Assembly (NCBI RefSeq): GCF_019578655.1
Contig: NC_063263.1
Coordinates: 16,615,001-16,679,000 of the forward strand
Direction of reading: 5' to 3'
DNA from: Ricinus communis
Lineage: Eukaryota; Streptophyta; Magnoliopsida; Malpighiales; Euphorbiaceae
DNA length: 64,000 nt
Made by a program: the position numbers and the translations under genes. Positions 11,217-24,500 of the stretch are shown piece after piece. The notes under the pieces were generated by a model that did not search any database, had not been told where the DNA came from, and worked only from the letters and a program-made list of their open reading frames with translations. The first letter of the stretch is position 1. Every line of letters starts with the position of its first letter.

Positions 11217-13610
11217 ATGAGCCACAGTGAAAGAAGAAGAATGAATGGAGAAGGTGAAGAAGAAGACGGTGATGAGGATGATATAGATGGCGATGGACTT
11301 GATGCTTGGGAAAGAACTTACACTGATGAAAGATCTTGGGAAGCTTTACAAGAAGATGAATCTGGGCTTCTTCGCCCTATCGATAATAAAGCTATTTATC
11401 ATGCTCAGTATCGCCGTCGAATTCGTTCCCTTTCAACTTCTGCTCGTATCCAAAAGGGCCTCATTCGCTTTCTTTACATTGTTGTTGATCTCTCTAGGGT
11501 ATTGTTTTTATTTCTATTTCTCAATACAATAATTTTTCATTTCAATTATTGCATGTATTGGCGGCATTGTTTTATGTTATTGAGATATTACTTCAACAGA
11601 AAGAGCAAGTATAGGTGTAACAGGTTTAGTAAACTATACCTTTCATGTCTATGTTGTTGAAATTCTGGATTTTACCTGTTTTTTCTGTAAGCTCATTCAG
11701 CAAAATGTATGTAATTGGTACTCTCAAACAAATATTTATAATGTATAAGTACTTCTGCTTATTTGTAACTTGAATAATGCTGAAGCCTAAAATTCATGTC
11801 CAACATATAAGATTAGAAGCTTGGTTTTGAGCTATGAGACTGGAACTACCCTACGATTTTGTGGAACTGATTAGATCAGAAATCTAGACTTTAAAGGTTT
11901 CTCGCAAGTCGCAACTTTTGTGTTTTTCCATATGCTCCATCTCTTCATTTTCTCATTGTTATTATTTTGTAGGCAGCTGGAGAGATGGATATCAAACCAA
12001 GCCGAATGGTTGTGATTGCAAGACATGTCGAGGCTTTTATAAGGGAGTTTTTCGACCAGAATCCACTTAGTCAGATTGGTTTGGTGACTATAAAAGATGG
12101 GGTTGCCCATCCTTTAACAGAGCTTGGTGGGAGTCCAGAATCCCATATTAAGGCTTTGACGGGCAAGTTAGAATGCGCAGGTGATTCCTCATTACAGAAT
12201 GCTCTTGATCTTGTTCGTGGGTATCTTGATCAAATCCCAGCATATGGTCATCGTGAAGTTCTGATTTTGTATTCGGCTCTCAGTACCTGTGATCCAGGAG
12301 ATATAATGGAGACTATCCAGAACTGTAAGAAATCTAAAATAAGGTGCTCAGTGATCGGCCTTTCTGCAGAAATGTTTATATGCAAACATCTCTGTCAAGA
12401 AACTGGAGGGTTGTACTCTGTTGCAATGGATGAGGTGAGTTCTAGTGGATCTTTGGATCACATGGAATCGAACAAACTTTTGCATTTTTCTAGGAATTTG
12501 AGGTGAAATCCATCGTTTGGATGTTTCTAGCACTGGTTAAAGGGAAGATGCAGCGTACATGCTGTATAAATGTCCAAAATGAATTGAGTTGCAGATGCTT
12601 AAGAAAAGTGAATGGCATGAAAACACAAATGCATCTAAACGTATCTTGTAATTTTTATATGTATTTTACCATCATACACAAGTTTCTTTCTATAGTTCTA
12701 ATTATTAATTTTACTTAGCTTTCTTCTGTACTATTTTCCATCTGAATTTTACCTTCACTAGTATAGCTTATACTCATATGAATTGAAACGGTATGGCATA
12801 ATTGATGTAATTCTCTGACGCAGACTCACCTTAAAGAGTTACTGCTGGAGCATGCACCACCACCTCCTGCAATAGCAGAATTTGCAATTGCTAACTTGAT
12901 CAAGATGGGCTTCCCACAAAGGTCTGCGGAGGGTTCTATCTCAATTTGTTCTTGTCATAAAGAAGCTAAAGTCGGTGAGGGATATATTTGCCCCAGATGC
13001 AAAGCACGCGTATGCGACCTCCCTACTGAATGCCGTATTTGTGGGTTGACACTTGTTTCGTCTCCCCATTTGGCGAGGTCATATCATCATCTCTTTCCCA
13101 TTGCCCCATTTGATGAGGTGTCTCAGCGCCAAAGTGAATTGCAGCACAGACCTCAGAAAACTTGTTTTGGCTGCCAACAGAGCCTCCTAAATCCTGGTAA
13201 GATTGATACGTGTATGCATACATGTACATACCAAGCTAATGTTGCTCTGCTGTTGTAAAAATGTAAACAGTTGTTATGGATATGACAACTGTATGCCTTT
13301 ATATATGAATGCTAAAATAAAAAGAATTAGGTGAGCCACATAATTTTATCATGTGAGATACTCCCATCACTTGTAAGTTCAGACTGGAAGAACATTACAT
13401 GTGAACTCGATTCAAACCATGTTACTCATCCTCTGTTACTTGGAGGCATGCTCTTTTTGCTGAGTTTTTGCTGGTTTTGTCACAGGCAATAAACCTGCCT
13501 TTTCTGTTGCTTGCCCTAAATGCAAGCAGCACTTCTGTCTTGACTGCGACATTTATATTCATGAGAGCTTGCATAACTGCCCAGGCTGTGAGAGTTTCAG
13601 GCACTCATAG
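11217..13610 (+). CDS. GTF2H2: General transcription factor IIH subunit 2 (p44 / SSL1)
   Basis: Core TFIIH subunit acting in RNA polymerase II initiation and nucleotide excision repair; p44 binds and stimulates the XPD helicase. Exons 11217-11498, 11973-12434, 12824-13196, 13486-13610 give 413 codons plus TAG, close to Arabidopsis SSL1 (about 420). Order: acidic N-terminus (MSHSERRRMNGEGEEEDGDE), the conserved AWERTYTDERSWEALQEDES, a VWA domain from about residue 85 (FLYIVVDLSR, LSQIGLVTIKDG, GHREVLILYSALSTCDPGD, CKHLCQETGGLYSVAMDE), a C4 zinc ribbon (ICSCHKE, YICPRCKARVCDLPTECRIC) and the C-terminal RING-like C4C4 module (CFGCQQ, ACPKCKQHFCLDCDIYIHE, LHNCPGC). All splice sites are GT-AG and the cysteine pattern is complete, so the gene looks functional. 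Confidence 0.95.
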
Positions 13611-14215
13611 GCAGACACCTGTGATGAAAAGAGACGACTATTGCAACAGGTTATATTATTCTCCCTGTTGCTATGTGGCTGCCGTGGGCTCCCGGTACTG
13701 TAACTCGAAGCACAAGTCCGATCAAGTTCACGGTACTGCAACTTGAAGCACAAGTCCGATCAAGTCCACACATTCATATTTGCATTGCACCCCATTTTAA
13801 GATTACCAACTGATTGCTGTTATGGTTCCTTTGATTATAAGATCATGAGCTGATTGCTGTTATTGTTCCTGTAATTTGGATTCAGACAAGTAAATAGATT
13901 CCCCATAGAAGAAACAGGGTCATCTTCAATTTCATATTTATGGCCTTTTTTGCCCTTTGCGTTCAGTTTCCCTAAATTGCTAGTTACAGGATATATGAGA
14001 ACTGAAAGCATCCAAATGTGACTTCTTTGTTTGTGCTGGTATTTGGATGTTACTTTTCCTTTGATGGAACTGTAGCTCTCCCAAAAGCAAGGATCAAACG
14101 TGGAAATTGCAATGATATGGAAGGAAGTTAGACCTATCATCCAACATGGGCTACATGACATGTTTTTTCAGTCCAACGCCATGACAGTGGAGATGTGAAA
14201 GTTATGTTCTAAGGC
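13611..14215 (+). other. 3' flank of TFIIH p44 with short tandem duplications
   Basis: Two 38-base copies lie at about 13694-13731 and 13732-13769, each built of GGTACTG, AACT, GAAGCACAAGTCCGATCAAG and TTCAC or TCCAC. A second short duplication around GATTGCTGTTAT occurs near 13812 and 13852. Probably 3' UTR and downstream sequence. Confidence 0.6.
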
Positions 14216-14760
14216 AATGATTGTTTGGAGGGACTCTGATAAGAGATTTTATGGAATCTATGTTCTCTGTTAGAATGCATCAATTCGTTGGAAAAGAAAA
14301 GGATAATTTTATGAATTTTATAAAATCTCTTATTCGTCAGAAAATCTCTACAATAAGGATTCTGAAAAATCTAGATAAGTAGATTTTTCCAGAGTCCTTT
14401 ATTTGAATAAATGAGGGATCCTTTTATTTTTTTTACTTTATAAACAATATTAATACTAATTGATATTGAGGTTTATTCAGAAATCAAGTCTGTTTATGGT
14501 TGACACTAATAATATTAAATTATTATAAATAATAATATTTAAACTATTATAATAATGCAATAAATGTAAATAATAAAATATAATCTCATTTATTTAATTT
14601 TTTATAATTAATTTAACTTAATTGAGTGGGAACGAATTGATTCCTATAGATGGAAGAATTTCATTCCTACTTCACAGATTTTTGACTAACCAAACACAAA
14701 TGCTCATTTGGATTTTCATTCCTACAATATTTTTTCATCAACCAAACCATTCTCAAATTA
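14216..14760. mobile_element. Possible degraded MITE-like element
   Basis: AT-rich stretch starting near TTGTTTGGAGGGACTCTG and ending in DNA carrying ATTTTCATTCCTAC and CAACCAAACC. The outer TTTGG / CCAAA pairs and the repeated ATTTCATTCCTAC motif are typical of decayed plant non-autonomous DNA elements. I cannot fix boundaries or a target duplication. Confidence 0.3.
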
Positions 14761-17199
14761 TTTGCATTTGTTTTCAATTTTTTATGGGTGTGCTTCAATC
14801 AATTGATGTACTGTTATTATTGTTGAGATTAATTCATGTCCTTGTGAAGAAAACAGGAGAAGTGCTTATTTCAGAGGAAGAGAAGTGAAATAGCATTTCT
14901 TGAAGATGATGTATCCTTTGGTAGGTATAAAATGTACAAAGATTACATGTGATTGCCATTACATATTAGCAATAAAAGGCCACATCATATCATCCCATTT
15001 AAAACATGTTAAGCTCCATAAAAGCGATTTCTAAGAATAGCATATTGGCTCTCGTAAATTTAATATATTTAATAATTCTTAATAAATTTTTACAAAATCA
15101 ATTTCGTTTATTATTATTTAATAATTTTTAATCTACCAAGTTCATTAATTATAAATGAATGGACTGTAATGTTAAATAAAATATCCTAAATGGCTAAGGG
15201 CAAGAATCATACACCTTTATTTGTCCTAAGAAAACACCACGAAATAAAAACTGTTAATAACGCCAAAAGTCACATATCTCTATTTCCGTTAATTTCTCAA
15301 AACGAAACACCACGTACCAAAAACTGTTAAAAACTCCAAAACTAGGGTTCAAAAAGAAAAAGCTTACCTTCGTACCATCGAGGGAATTGGCGTACTGTTT
15401 ACAATCTCTATCACAGTTATCCTGACGATATTCAGAAGTATATTGAGCTTGGATGGAACTGAACAAGATTTGGCGAACGAATACAAAGGTAAAAAAGGCT
15501 TTATTTGACTGAAACACTAAGACACCTTTTTCTTTGGTAAATTTCCCTGGGATCTAGTCTGAGTCGCTCAACTATACGAGGGAGAAATTAACACAATCAC
15601 TCTTTAGATTAAAGAGTAATTTTAGGTTGAAATCAATTCCAATGGAAAAACCATATTTCCAATTAAATCATGAGCCCAAAGTATGTTTTCCCTTCCACCT
15701 CAAAAAGGGGAGATTTTGTCATTGCATGTGGCCAAAGACAAGGGTGCTTTACTGCTTGCATAATGTAAAATACGCTGATCTTTAAATTAAGGTTCAAAAA
15801 CCTCAGAAAAGATCTCTATGCCAATAGAAATCTGTAAGGCACAGTTCACAGGTGGAAGGCATTTCTCAGACACAAACCAATTACCAAAACTACATATATA
15901 TGGCTTTTCCCTCGATAGCATCTTAATGGCAGTTGCCAACAGGAACATGAAAACTGCCGCCTCAGTCTTGGGCCCCAATACTGATACCTGAAGAGTTGTA
16001 TTAACATTCCAGGTCCAATAAACTGCAAACAAAATCATACTTGCGCACTGAGCAATTTGTAAAAATTGCAAAGAGTGGTTATGGATATGGAAAATTAATC
16101 CCAGAAGATATTGAGTTCATATATGATTTTTCTTTGCCCTCTAGAAGCATGCGGTAAGAAAGCAAGCCATACAAAACACCAGGACAATTTACAATCCAAA
16201 ACTATAAATAATTCACCTAAATCCTGTAAAATATCAACATCGTAATAAGTAGAGTGGTTAAACATCTTAAGATTCCATCCAGAATATGTGTATACATGAC
16301 TATCCACCCAGTTCATGCCTGATTCAATCAAGCACTGGTTTGCTAAACTGCAATTACGCCCACAAGAGTTAAGACCGAGAAGGAAACAAAGGGGAAACAC
16401 GGGAGGAACGAGGAGTTGAGGGTCATACCGATCATCCCGGACAGCAAGCAATAGAAGCAAATTTAGAGCTCGTCAAAGTGCTGTATGTCATCTTTCTAAC
16501 TGGATTTCATGGTGACACAGGATCACCTAGCAGCAAGTGCCCTGCCACCTGCATGCCAATGGCTTCTAGAACAAACATTATATATACAACATTTGAGCCC
16601 TGGTAATTGAACAGGACCAAAGTACACTACTAAGTTGCAGAGTCGCACAATTAAGATTTTCTTATTCTTTCTATAAATATAACTGAATCTGAGGGACATT
16701 TACAAGCTATTTGCTCTCATCATTAAACAGAGACCAAAAAGATGGATACTTGTGTTACTAACTCGGGGCTTCCCCACTACATCCGACGATTTGAGCCAAA
16801 TCTATGGATTAATCCAATTTTCAGATTCAAATGCCTATCTACTATACAATTTACCAGCACTGGACATCATGATCTTTGCTGAAAATTGAGAGTGCTTGTA
16901 ATAACCCTGATAGAACAAAGAACATCAGAAACAAAGGTTATTCCGCACAAAATTGAGAAGGGAGATTACGAGGCCTACAGCTCACCAATGGCGGAATCTT
17001 CATGTGCCAACACTACTTCAAGATGATTATTTCCTGATGGCATTTTCCCACTGTAAATGCCTTGTGCCTCATCAGAGACTTCATTGTCCTAGAGACAAAA
17101 TGATGATTTTCTTCATCATACCCTCATTGGGGAAATGTCTCCCAAAAAGAATTTCATAAGAAAAGCAACAGTTATCTTTGAAAACAAGGCTCCACTTCT
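14761..17199. other. SIZ1 downstream region, no recognised gene
   Basis: Mixed-composition DNA between TFIIH p44 and SIZ1. Minus-strand frames at 15787-16071 and 16095-16460 encode nothing I recognise. A minus-strand stretch near 15363-15450 (YTSEYRQDNCDRDCKQYANS, ending before GTAAGC) looks like a possible exon but has no partner I can assign. The part next to 17200 is probably SIZ1 3' UTR; the rest may be a separate non-coding or small-protein transcript. Confidence 0.4.
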
Positions 17200-20100
17200 C
17201 TACTCCGAGTCCGAGTCAATCGAGAGATACAACCGTGGTCTTATAGAACGTTTTTGACGAGGAAATTGGAAAGGGCTATCAGATCTTTGCCGACTTGCCT
17301 TCTCAGATCTACCATCATTCATACCAAGAAGCAGAGAAGCTGCAGACGTAGGAATGTCAGGGATAATGATAGGTATATGATAAGATAGTATAAGGAAGTA
17401 TCGTGCATAATCAATGTGATAAAATAATAGTATCTACTAAAATATTAATTACATACTACTATCTGAATATCCATAACTGACAACAGTGACATACTATTGA
17501 AGTACTATAAAGTTTCATGACAAAGGTAACAAACCGGTGTCAGCCAGAGAGTCCATGGCACCATCTCTCGGAGGCATCTGCTGTCTTGAATTCACTCCAT
17601 TTGCAGAAACAGAATCACCATGACTGCCAGTGGCACCACCACCACCAAGTCTAAGAGATATCCAATCCTCTGTACGGACACCATTCGACACATCAGCCTG
17701 ATCCCTAAGATCAGACTGCCCAGATGCATCTGAAGGTCTAGTTGGAAGAAAGATTTGAAGAGAGGGATCTTCACCACCAAACGCTAAGGGGTTATTGACC
17801 AAGCCATCATTTGTATCAGTATCAGACCTACCAACAGAAGAATCTGCAACTAAACTAGAAGGTCCCATGACAGTCTCTGGAGCTAATGTATAACCATTAA
17901 TTGTCATGGGACAGCTGATAGGACCATGCTGTATATCTACTAAGGCATCTGGAACATCTGAGTTAAATAACTGGAACCCAGGGCCAGCTTGGCTTCCAGG
18001 TGGCAACGGCCACAGGGGTATCCCGAATTCATCGTCATTAGGATTGAGAAAGCCCAAACCATTTCCAACTGTAGGATCTTCAGGATAGGGATTTGAAATT
18101 CCATTAGGGGGCATTGAAAAACCAGCCCCTCCATCATCAGTTTGACTATTCTTGTAAACAGTTCCAGTTGTCATCAATATATCATTATCATCATCTGAAT
18201 CGCTAAGAACAATAACTTCTGGATCCTCTACTGGTGCAGAAAAGTTCCGATCAGGAAATCCATATGTTGAATCTACATTCAGAGGCAAAGAATCAAGTTC
18301 TATCCCATTGTTTGTGAAGTCAAAATTCCCACCACCATCCTGGTTTACACTAGGATCTTCACCATCGCGACCACTGCCAGTGGCACTACTGCTCATAGGG
18401 ATAACTTTCTGCTCGATGATTTCAAATCTTTCCGGCAATCTATTACCAGAAGAGGAGGTGTTCACATCCTCAGGTTTGCTAACTTCCCAAAAGCCATTGC
18501 GGTTCTTCCTGATTCCAAGTTTTAAACCAGTACCATTATAACCTTCTGAATTACCTTCCTGTTTGATCTGCTTTTCCATTTCCACTTTAGATTTATGTTC
18601 ACCACTGATAGGTACACACAGAGAACCATCAGGGTTGTGCCACTGTGCAAGTTCACCAACATCCCTACGTTCAGCTTCACTTTTAGTTTTTGCACGCCAA
18701 GAACCATCAGGCTTCACCTCTATTTCAGTTATATCTTCACCACAATGCTGCATCTGCACCTCCAGAAAAAATAAACAATATTATGACATACAGCACCACA
18801 TCAAATAATAATGAGATAACAAAGATCCAGACACAATACCTTAGATGTAACACGATTAAAATATGGATCAATTATTACATTTTCCAACGAGTAGTTCTTG
18901 AGACAAACAGGGCACTGCCACTGCATAAGATCAAAATATGATTCAGAAACAAAAACAGCTATAAACCAAACCCAAAGATGTACGATAGCATCAGTAGCTT
19001 GCCTTCCTAGAACGCTGGTTCATCTCCAGAAAAACTTCAAGATCGAAACACCCCATATGAGCACAAGGTTTGAATCTTCCAGCAACCTTCATTCTCGAAC
19101 CACTCATCTGTGCATGCATCAATAGTGGAAATCAATAACTTCAAAAGAAAAATGTTTTGATATCAATTGATTGAAGAACAAAGGCTAACAGCCAATCCTC
19201 CCAAACAGAAATAAGGGAAATTATAAGAGGACAATTTCCATGTTTAACAGAATTCTCGCCCTTGTGGAACAGTCAAAATTAAGAAAAAACGGACATTGCT
19301 CTGGGAAGAAATACTCAATCGCTGCCACCACATAAAGATTAGTGTAAATCAAAATCCAGAAGCCTCAAATGAATGAAACCTCATGCCTTGGGATAATTCG
19401 GAAAGCATACCCAATGAATCTCAACCATTAAAATCAATCATCTAGTCACATTGAATATTGTAAGGGGCATTCTTATGATTCAATGCAAACAAACACATTG
19501 CAGCAATATGAATGGACTTGAGTTGTAATGATTGTATGATATAAGCTCTGCAAGAGAACATAGACCAAAGCTGGGTGCAGAGACATGCATCATAGATTCA
19601 ACATAGGGATAGAATAACTTACAGGACAACGAAGATTAACAGCAAAAGAATCTGCAACTACTTCCAAGTCACTGTCACTGTCAGCATTGTCTGCTGCTCC
19701 ACCACCAACACAACGACATACCCGAGCCAGTGCATCTTCAAAGCGTTCACCATCAGACTCCTTGGGTATCATGTTGAGTATCTATAAAATATAACAGAAT
19801 ATAAAGAGCACTTAAGAATGAACCCTAGCCCAGAAAAAGCAAATACAACTATTGTAGTTCATTTTATTCAATAGGAAAGATCAGACCAAATACAACTACA
19901 GAAATGTTTGTGTGTGTTGGTAGGGAAGAAGGGCCGAATTATAATTACCTGTTGAACAGTTCGTCGCTTTACAATTCGAACTCCTAAACAGAAGATACGG
20001 GCATCACATCCATTTAATGATATCTTATTAATCCCATCTTTTGTACATGGTGTAATCTGATAAACAAAAGCAAGTAAACAAACAGAAGTTCCATAATTAA

Positions 20101-21490
20101 ATGAATACATTTATTTTAATTTCAGAAATTAATACAATGATGGAAGCGTGTAAAGAAAATCAAAATCAACAGATAAGTCATAATGATGCATCTAAAGGGG
20201 CAAACACTTACAATTGGACCGTCGTCACGGCCATTAATCCCCAATAATTGTGAACCAGGCCTATTGATGGCACGAACAGGAACACCTGCATGTCACACAT
20301 AAAGCATAATATTTAAAATTTATATGCCGCATTTGCATAAAGAATTCAAACGGCATCACATGCATAATAATAAAGCTGCCATGCAACTACAACATGGACA
20401 TTCTGACAACTCTCTCTCTCTCTAGAGAGGGAGAGAGAGAGTACATAATGCTTTTCAACTCTCAGCAGCTATAAGTTTAAGTAGAAGAGAAAAATAGAAA
20501 TTAATATCAGTGGAACAAAAGATCTGCCAACCATACCATTGACCTGTAAATCTGCATATTGTGGCCATTGCATCCTAAATGGAACCTTATCATTCAGAAG
20601 CATACACCAAGCCTGCAAATGAACAACATCAAAAGCAAACAGTCATTAAACAGAATGTCATATAATCTAAAAATATCTAAACTAACTGACCTGAACATCA
20701 TATTCTTGTTTGGCCAATAAGTCCTTGTCTGCCCTAGTAAGATGAAATGTTTTCTCCGCGCTTTGCACTGGGGTTGAGCTGAAAATCCAGAAAAAAAAAA
20801 AAAAGGAAAAATCAAATTGAAGTGACAACAATAAAATCCTCCAAATGCAGCACACATGCACGACTACTCGTTTCCCTACATAACTAAGAAAATTTTATCA
20901 TACCATAACTAGATATTAAATGAGCATCTATGCATGGACACAAGCATATATTAACTGAAAAAAAAAAAAAAAAAACAGCCCAAACTTTAAAGAAATGAAT
21001 TTTACATGGCAAGTAAATCAACTTCAATTCATTTATTTAATATTTATTTAAGATAAGGAGGAGATATAAAACACATAGGTTTCACAGCTTCAAAGATTCT
21101 TAAGAAAACACATTATGATGCACTCACCCATCAGCTTGAATATTAGTAGTCAACTTCACAGGATAAAGAGGATGTGCAACAGAAACCCAGAAACTGTACA
21201 TGAATACACGCATTAGAACACTTATTTTAAGCTTAATGACAAAGCTCAATATGCATATGTTTGCTTAGAAAAAAAACATTTCTTGCAAGAGAAGATTTAC
21301 AAAAGGTGCAAATTCGCGTCAATAGAGAAGTTGAAATAAAAGCCACATAACATGTCAGTTGGCAAATTATTATATGAATAATAAATCAAAAGCTAATAAA
21401 ATGACTATCTTGTGTACTGTACAAAGAATAATATCAGACAGAATAATCCTCTTCGAATTCAAAACCTTGAGCAATTTAGCTTTCACCCCC

Positions 21491-21525
<35 letters not shown>

Positions 21526-24500
21526 GAGTGAGAGTGAGAGTGAGATAATGTCTCTTGCTGTCATTCAATGCCAACTAACTTAATTTATAGCACCATCTTC
21601 ATTTATCCCACCAATACATATTCATATCAATGCAACCAGTCAACACATCTATCATCCACGTACACTAAACTTAACAAGCAACATAGGACTTCCTTCTCAT
21701 GTCATAATGACAACATAATAGTTTTCCCTTCACCTAAACACAACAGCCACGAAATTATAGTTGTCTCCTAATTATCAAATGTTGCACCCTTCTGAAATAG
21801 CAATTTTCTCTAGCAATTAAACCTAAAAAGCAATAGGATGCCTACAACAACATTCCCTAAGCGGAAATAAAAACATTAATCAAGTAGATTTAGAAAACCA
21901 CATGAAGAACATAATAGTGTCAAGAGAGAGACTCATGTCATCAAAGGAATGTGTGGGTGAAAAATTACTGTGATAGGCTACTCAAGAAGAAACTATAGTT
22001 GTACAAAAAAGAGAGAGGGAGAGATAGAGGAAGGACAAGGAGCTAATCAATCCATAGAGACAATAAAGATTAGAGAAAGATAGATGATACTTACGGGTCA
22101 GCCCGGCAGAGCCGACAGATCTCACAATAAAACAAGTCAGGAACTTGTGGAATAGCCTCCATGGGTTTTTCAGGAATTATAACACAACCTATATGCTGCC
22201 ACACCCGACATCTAGGATCCTCACACTGCCAATTGAAAAAAGTATGACCACAAAGCATGAGCAATAGGACAATAAACTGAAGTTGAATAATTTTTGAGAA
22301 AAAAAATCATGTAGACAAGCTGAATATGACTTCCAGATTAACATAAATTGGTACATTGAGTGTAGCATTTCATGTCATGGTCTATGCACCTGATGGACAC
22401 TATGCTGGCTTAGGGATGCAAGTACATCCACATTCTATGGAAACTGTACACATGTATAATAAAATTGTGTATTCGTATGTGCAATGAGCCAATTATTCAA
22501 GACATGCACAAACATAAACAACCTGACCATTGTACCAAATTCCTATTTGTGTAAAACTACTGTAAGGGCCATGTTGTTTTAAGGTAAACTATGAAGCCCA
22601 GCATAACAAAGAACGTTTCATTGCATTCAATCTTAAACAACCTAAACCCATGTTCCCGATGCTTCATAAAGGTCAGATCATCAATTCAAATCAATCAAAT
22701 TCTTATGGAATCTGCAATTCAAAAAGAAAAAAGAAAAATCATTTTACAGAATAAATATGTATAGCAACCTTAATCATCGATTCTGTCTCCAATGAGCTTC
22801 CACATGGGCAGCGAACTTTTGTATCGAAGTGAAAGGAATCATCAATTTCTCCTTTAATGACCGGCTTACTGCTCTCCAAAACACCTTCCCCCTTAGATGC
22901 CAGATCAGTGGCCCCAGAAACCTGCATTTTCCTGGAAAGCAGAAATATTAGACACTAAGCACAAAGGTTATAGCAAAATAGTTCCAATAGCATTTTAGCA
23001 TAATTCACCCAAGACCAAAATCAATATCTATAAGAGCCTCCAGAAATAACGTTGCACCTGTAAATGTCATCAACTAGTTTTGCCACCTCTTCCTTTCCAA
23101 CAACACTCTTCTTTGCTGATGTCTTTGGTACTGAATATGAAACAGCAAATAAATTTGATGTTTGATAACACAAAATTAATGGTAACAAAACTAGAAAAAA
23201 CAAATTTATCAACAAATCTACATTCCTCACCCAATTATAAAAGAAAATGAAAATTACCAGACTACCAAAAAAAGCTGACTTAAACCCTTAGACAAACAGC
23301 ATAAACAGTCAAAGCTCGGACTTGGGTTTTTAAGTTTTCCCCGGAAGGCTCAATAGGGGTTAACTGGAAAGCTAAGCCTGAAGAGCACGTTCAAATAAAA
23401 AGTGACATGATATAGTTCTATCATGCTGTATCTGAAATAACGATGGCTTCATAAATATCTACAGATTCTTGAAAATAAATCAATTAATCAAAGTTTACAT
23501 CTAGAAAAAGTGAGAAGCTATGGTACTATAATCACAAACGTGCCAGGTCTTTTTGCCCAGAGCGTATTATCCTTATCAGGAACTGGATCTGGAATAGCCA
23601 TGATGCGAAAAGCATCTAAAGCCCCAGTGGTGCATCAGGTTTTCTTAATTGATAGCCAAACTAACTAATAAGCGCATGTCATTATTTGGTGTCACATGAC
23701 ACCGGTGTCATAAAGATTTTACCTTTAATAAAAATTAAATTGTTAATTTTTTTCCTAAAACTTGTATAATTGGTAGAATAAAATATAAATATTACTGAAT
23801 TTTGCACTTATATTGCATGTAATCGTTAAAAAAGCAATCTATTATCCTATTAGTAAGTTTTTCATCCAACGGTTGTGATTAAATCTAATGGCTTAAAATA
23901 TACAAAACACCGGTGTCATGTGACACCGATCAATTGCCCATGGACACATGTGAATAGCATGCATCTTAAACAAAACCATTAACTTCACAAGTCTTTAAAC
24001 TTGATGCACAAAACTTATTGCAGCTAACCTCCTTAGTATCACTAATGTATAGAACAAACACTTGCCAATAAACATTATACTCAACATAGTCCAAAACAAG
24101 ATTTAAAAAAATAAAAAGTGGCCTTGAATTGTCCATAGAGATTCATTTTCTATTTATATCTAAAAACATGTACAGTAGACAACAAATAAATTACTGCACT
24201 CGCAACATAACATCCGCCTATTTCATTAAGAAAAAAGTTACAGATAGGAATATTTACCTTGTTCATCTGTGAGAACAGCTAATATTCTGTCAACAAGGTC
24301 CTACATTTTAAAAGTGCAGTAAAATTATACAAAGAATCAAACTGCAGTAAAATCATCATACAAAAAATAAGTTCATGTAGCTCAAAAGAGTTTATCTTTT
24401 CATGAAAAATAAAGCAACAAAAGCAATGAATTTGTAAGATGCAAGCAGGTAAATGAATGAATTTCGGAATCAGGAGAAAAACATGAAACGCATTATGCAG

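Noticed and set aside
12503..12718. Plus-strand frame continuing after exon 2 of TFIIH p44 (VKSIVWMFLALVKG)
   Set aside because: Intron sequence: the protein continues with THLKELLLEH from the exon starting at 12824, and 12435 is a good GTGAGT donor.
17515..18759. Independent gene of 414 codons
   Set aside because: This frame is exon 15 of SIZ1 read through its donor into the next intron; the true splice at 17535 joins exon 16.
21359..21583. Frame with (RE)n and (SE)n runs
   Set aside because: Translated (GA)n microsatellite in a SIZ1 intron.
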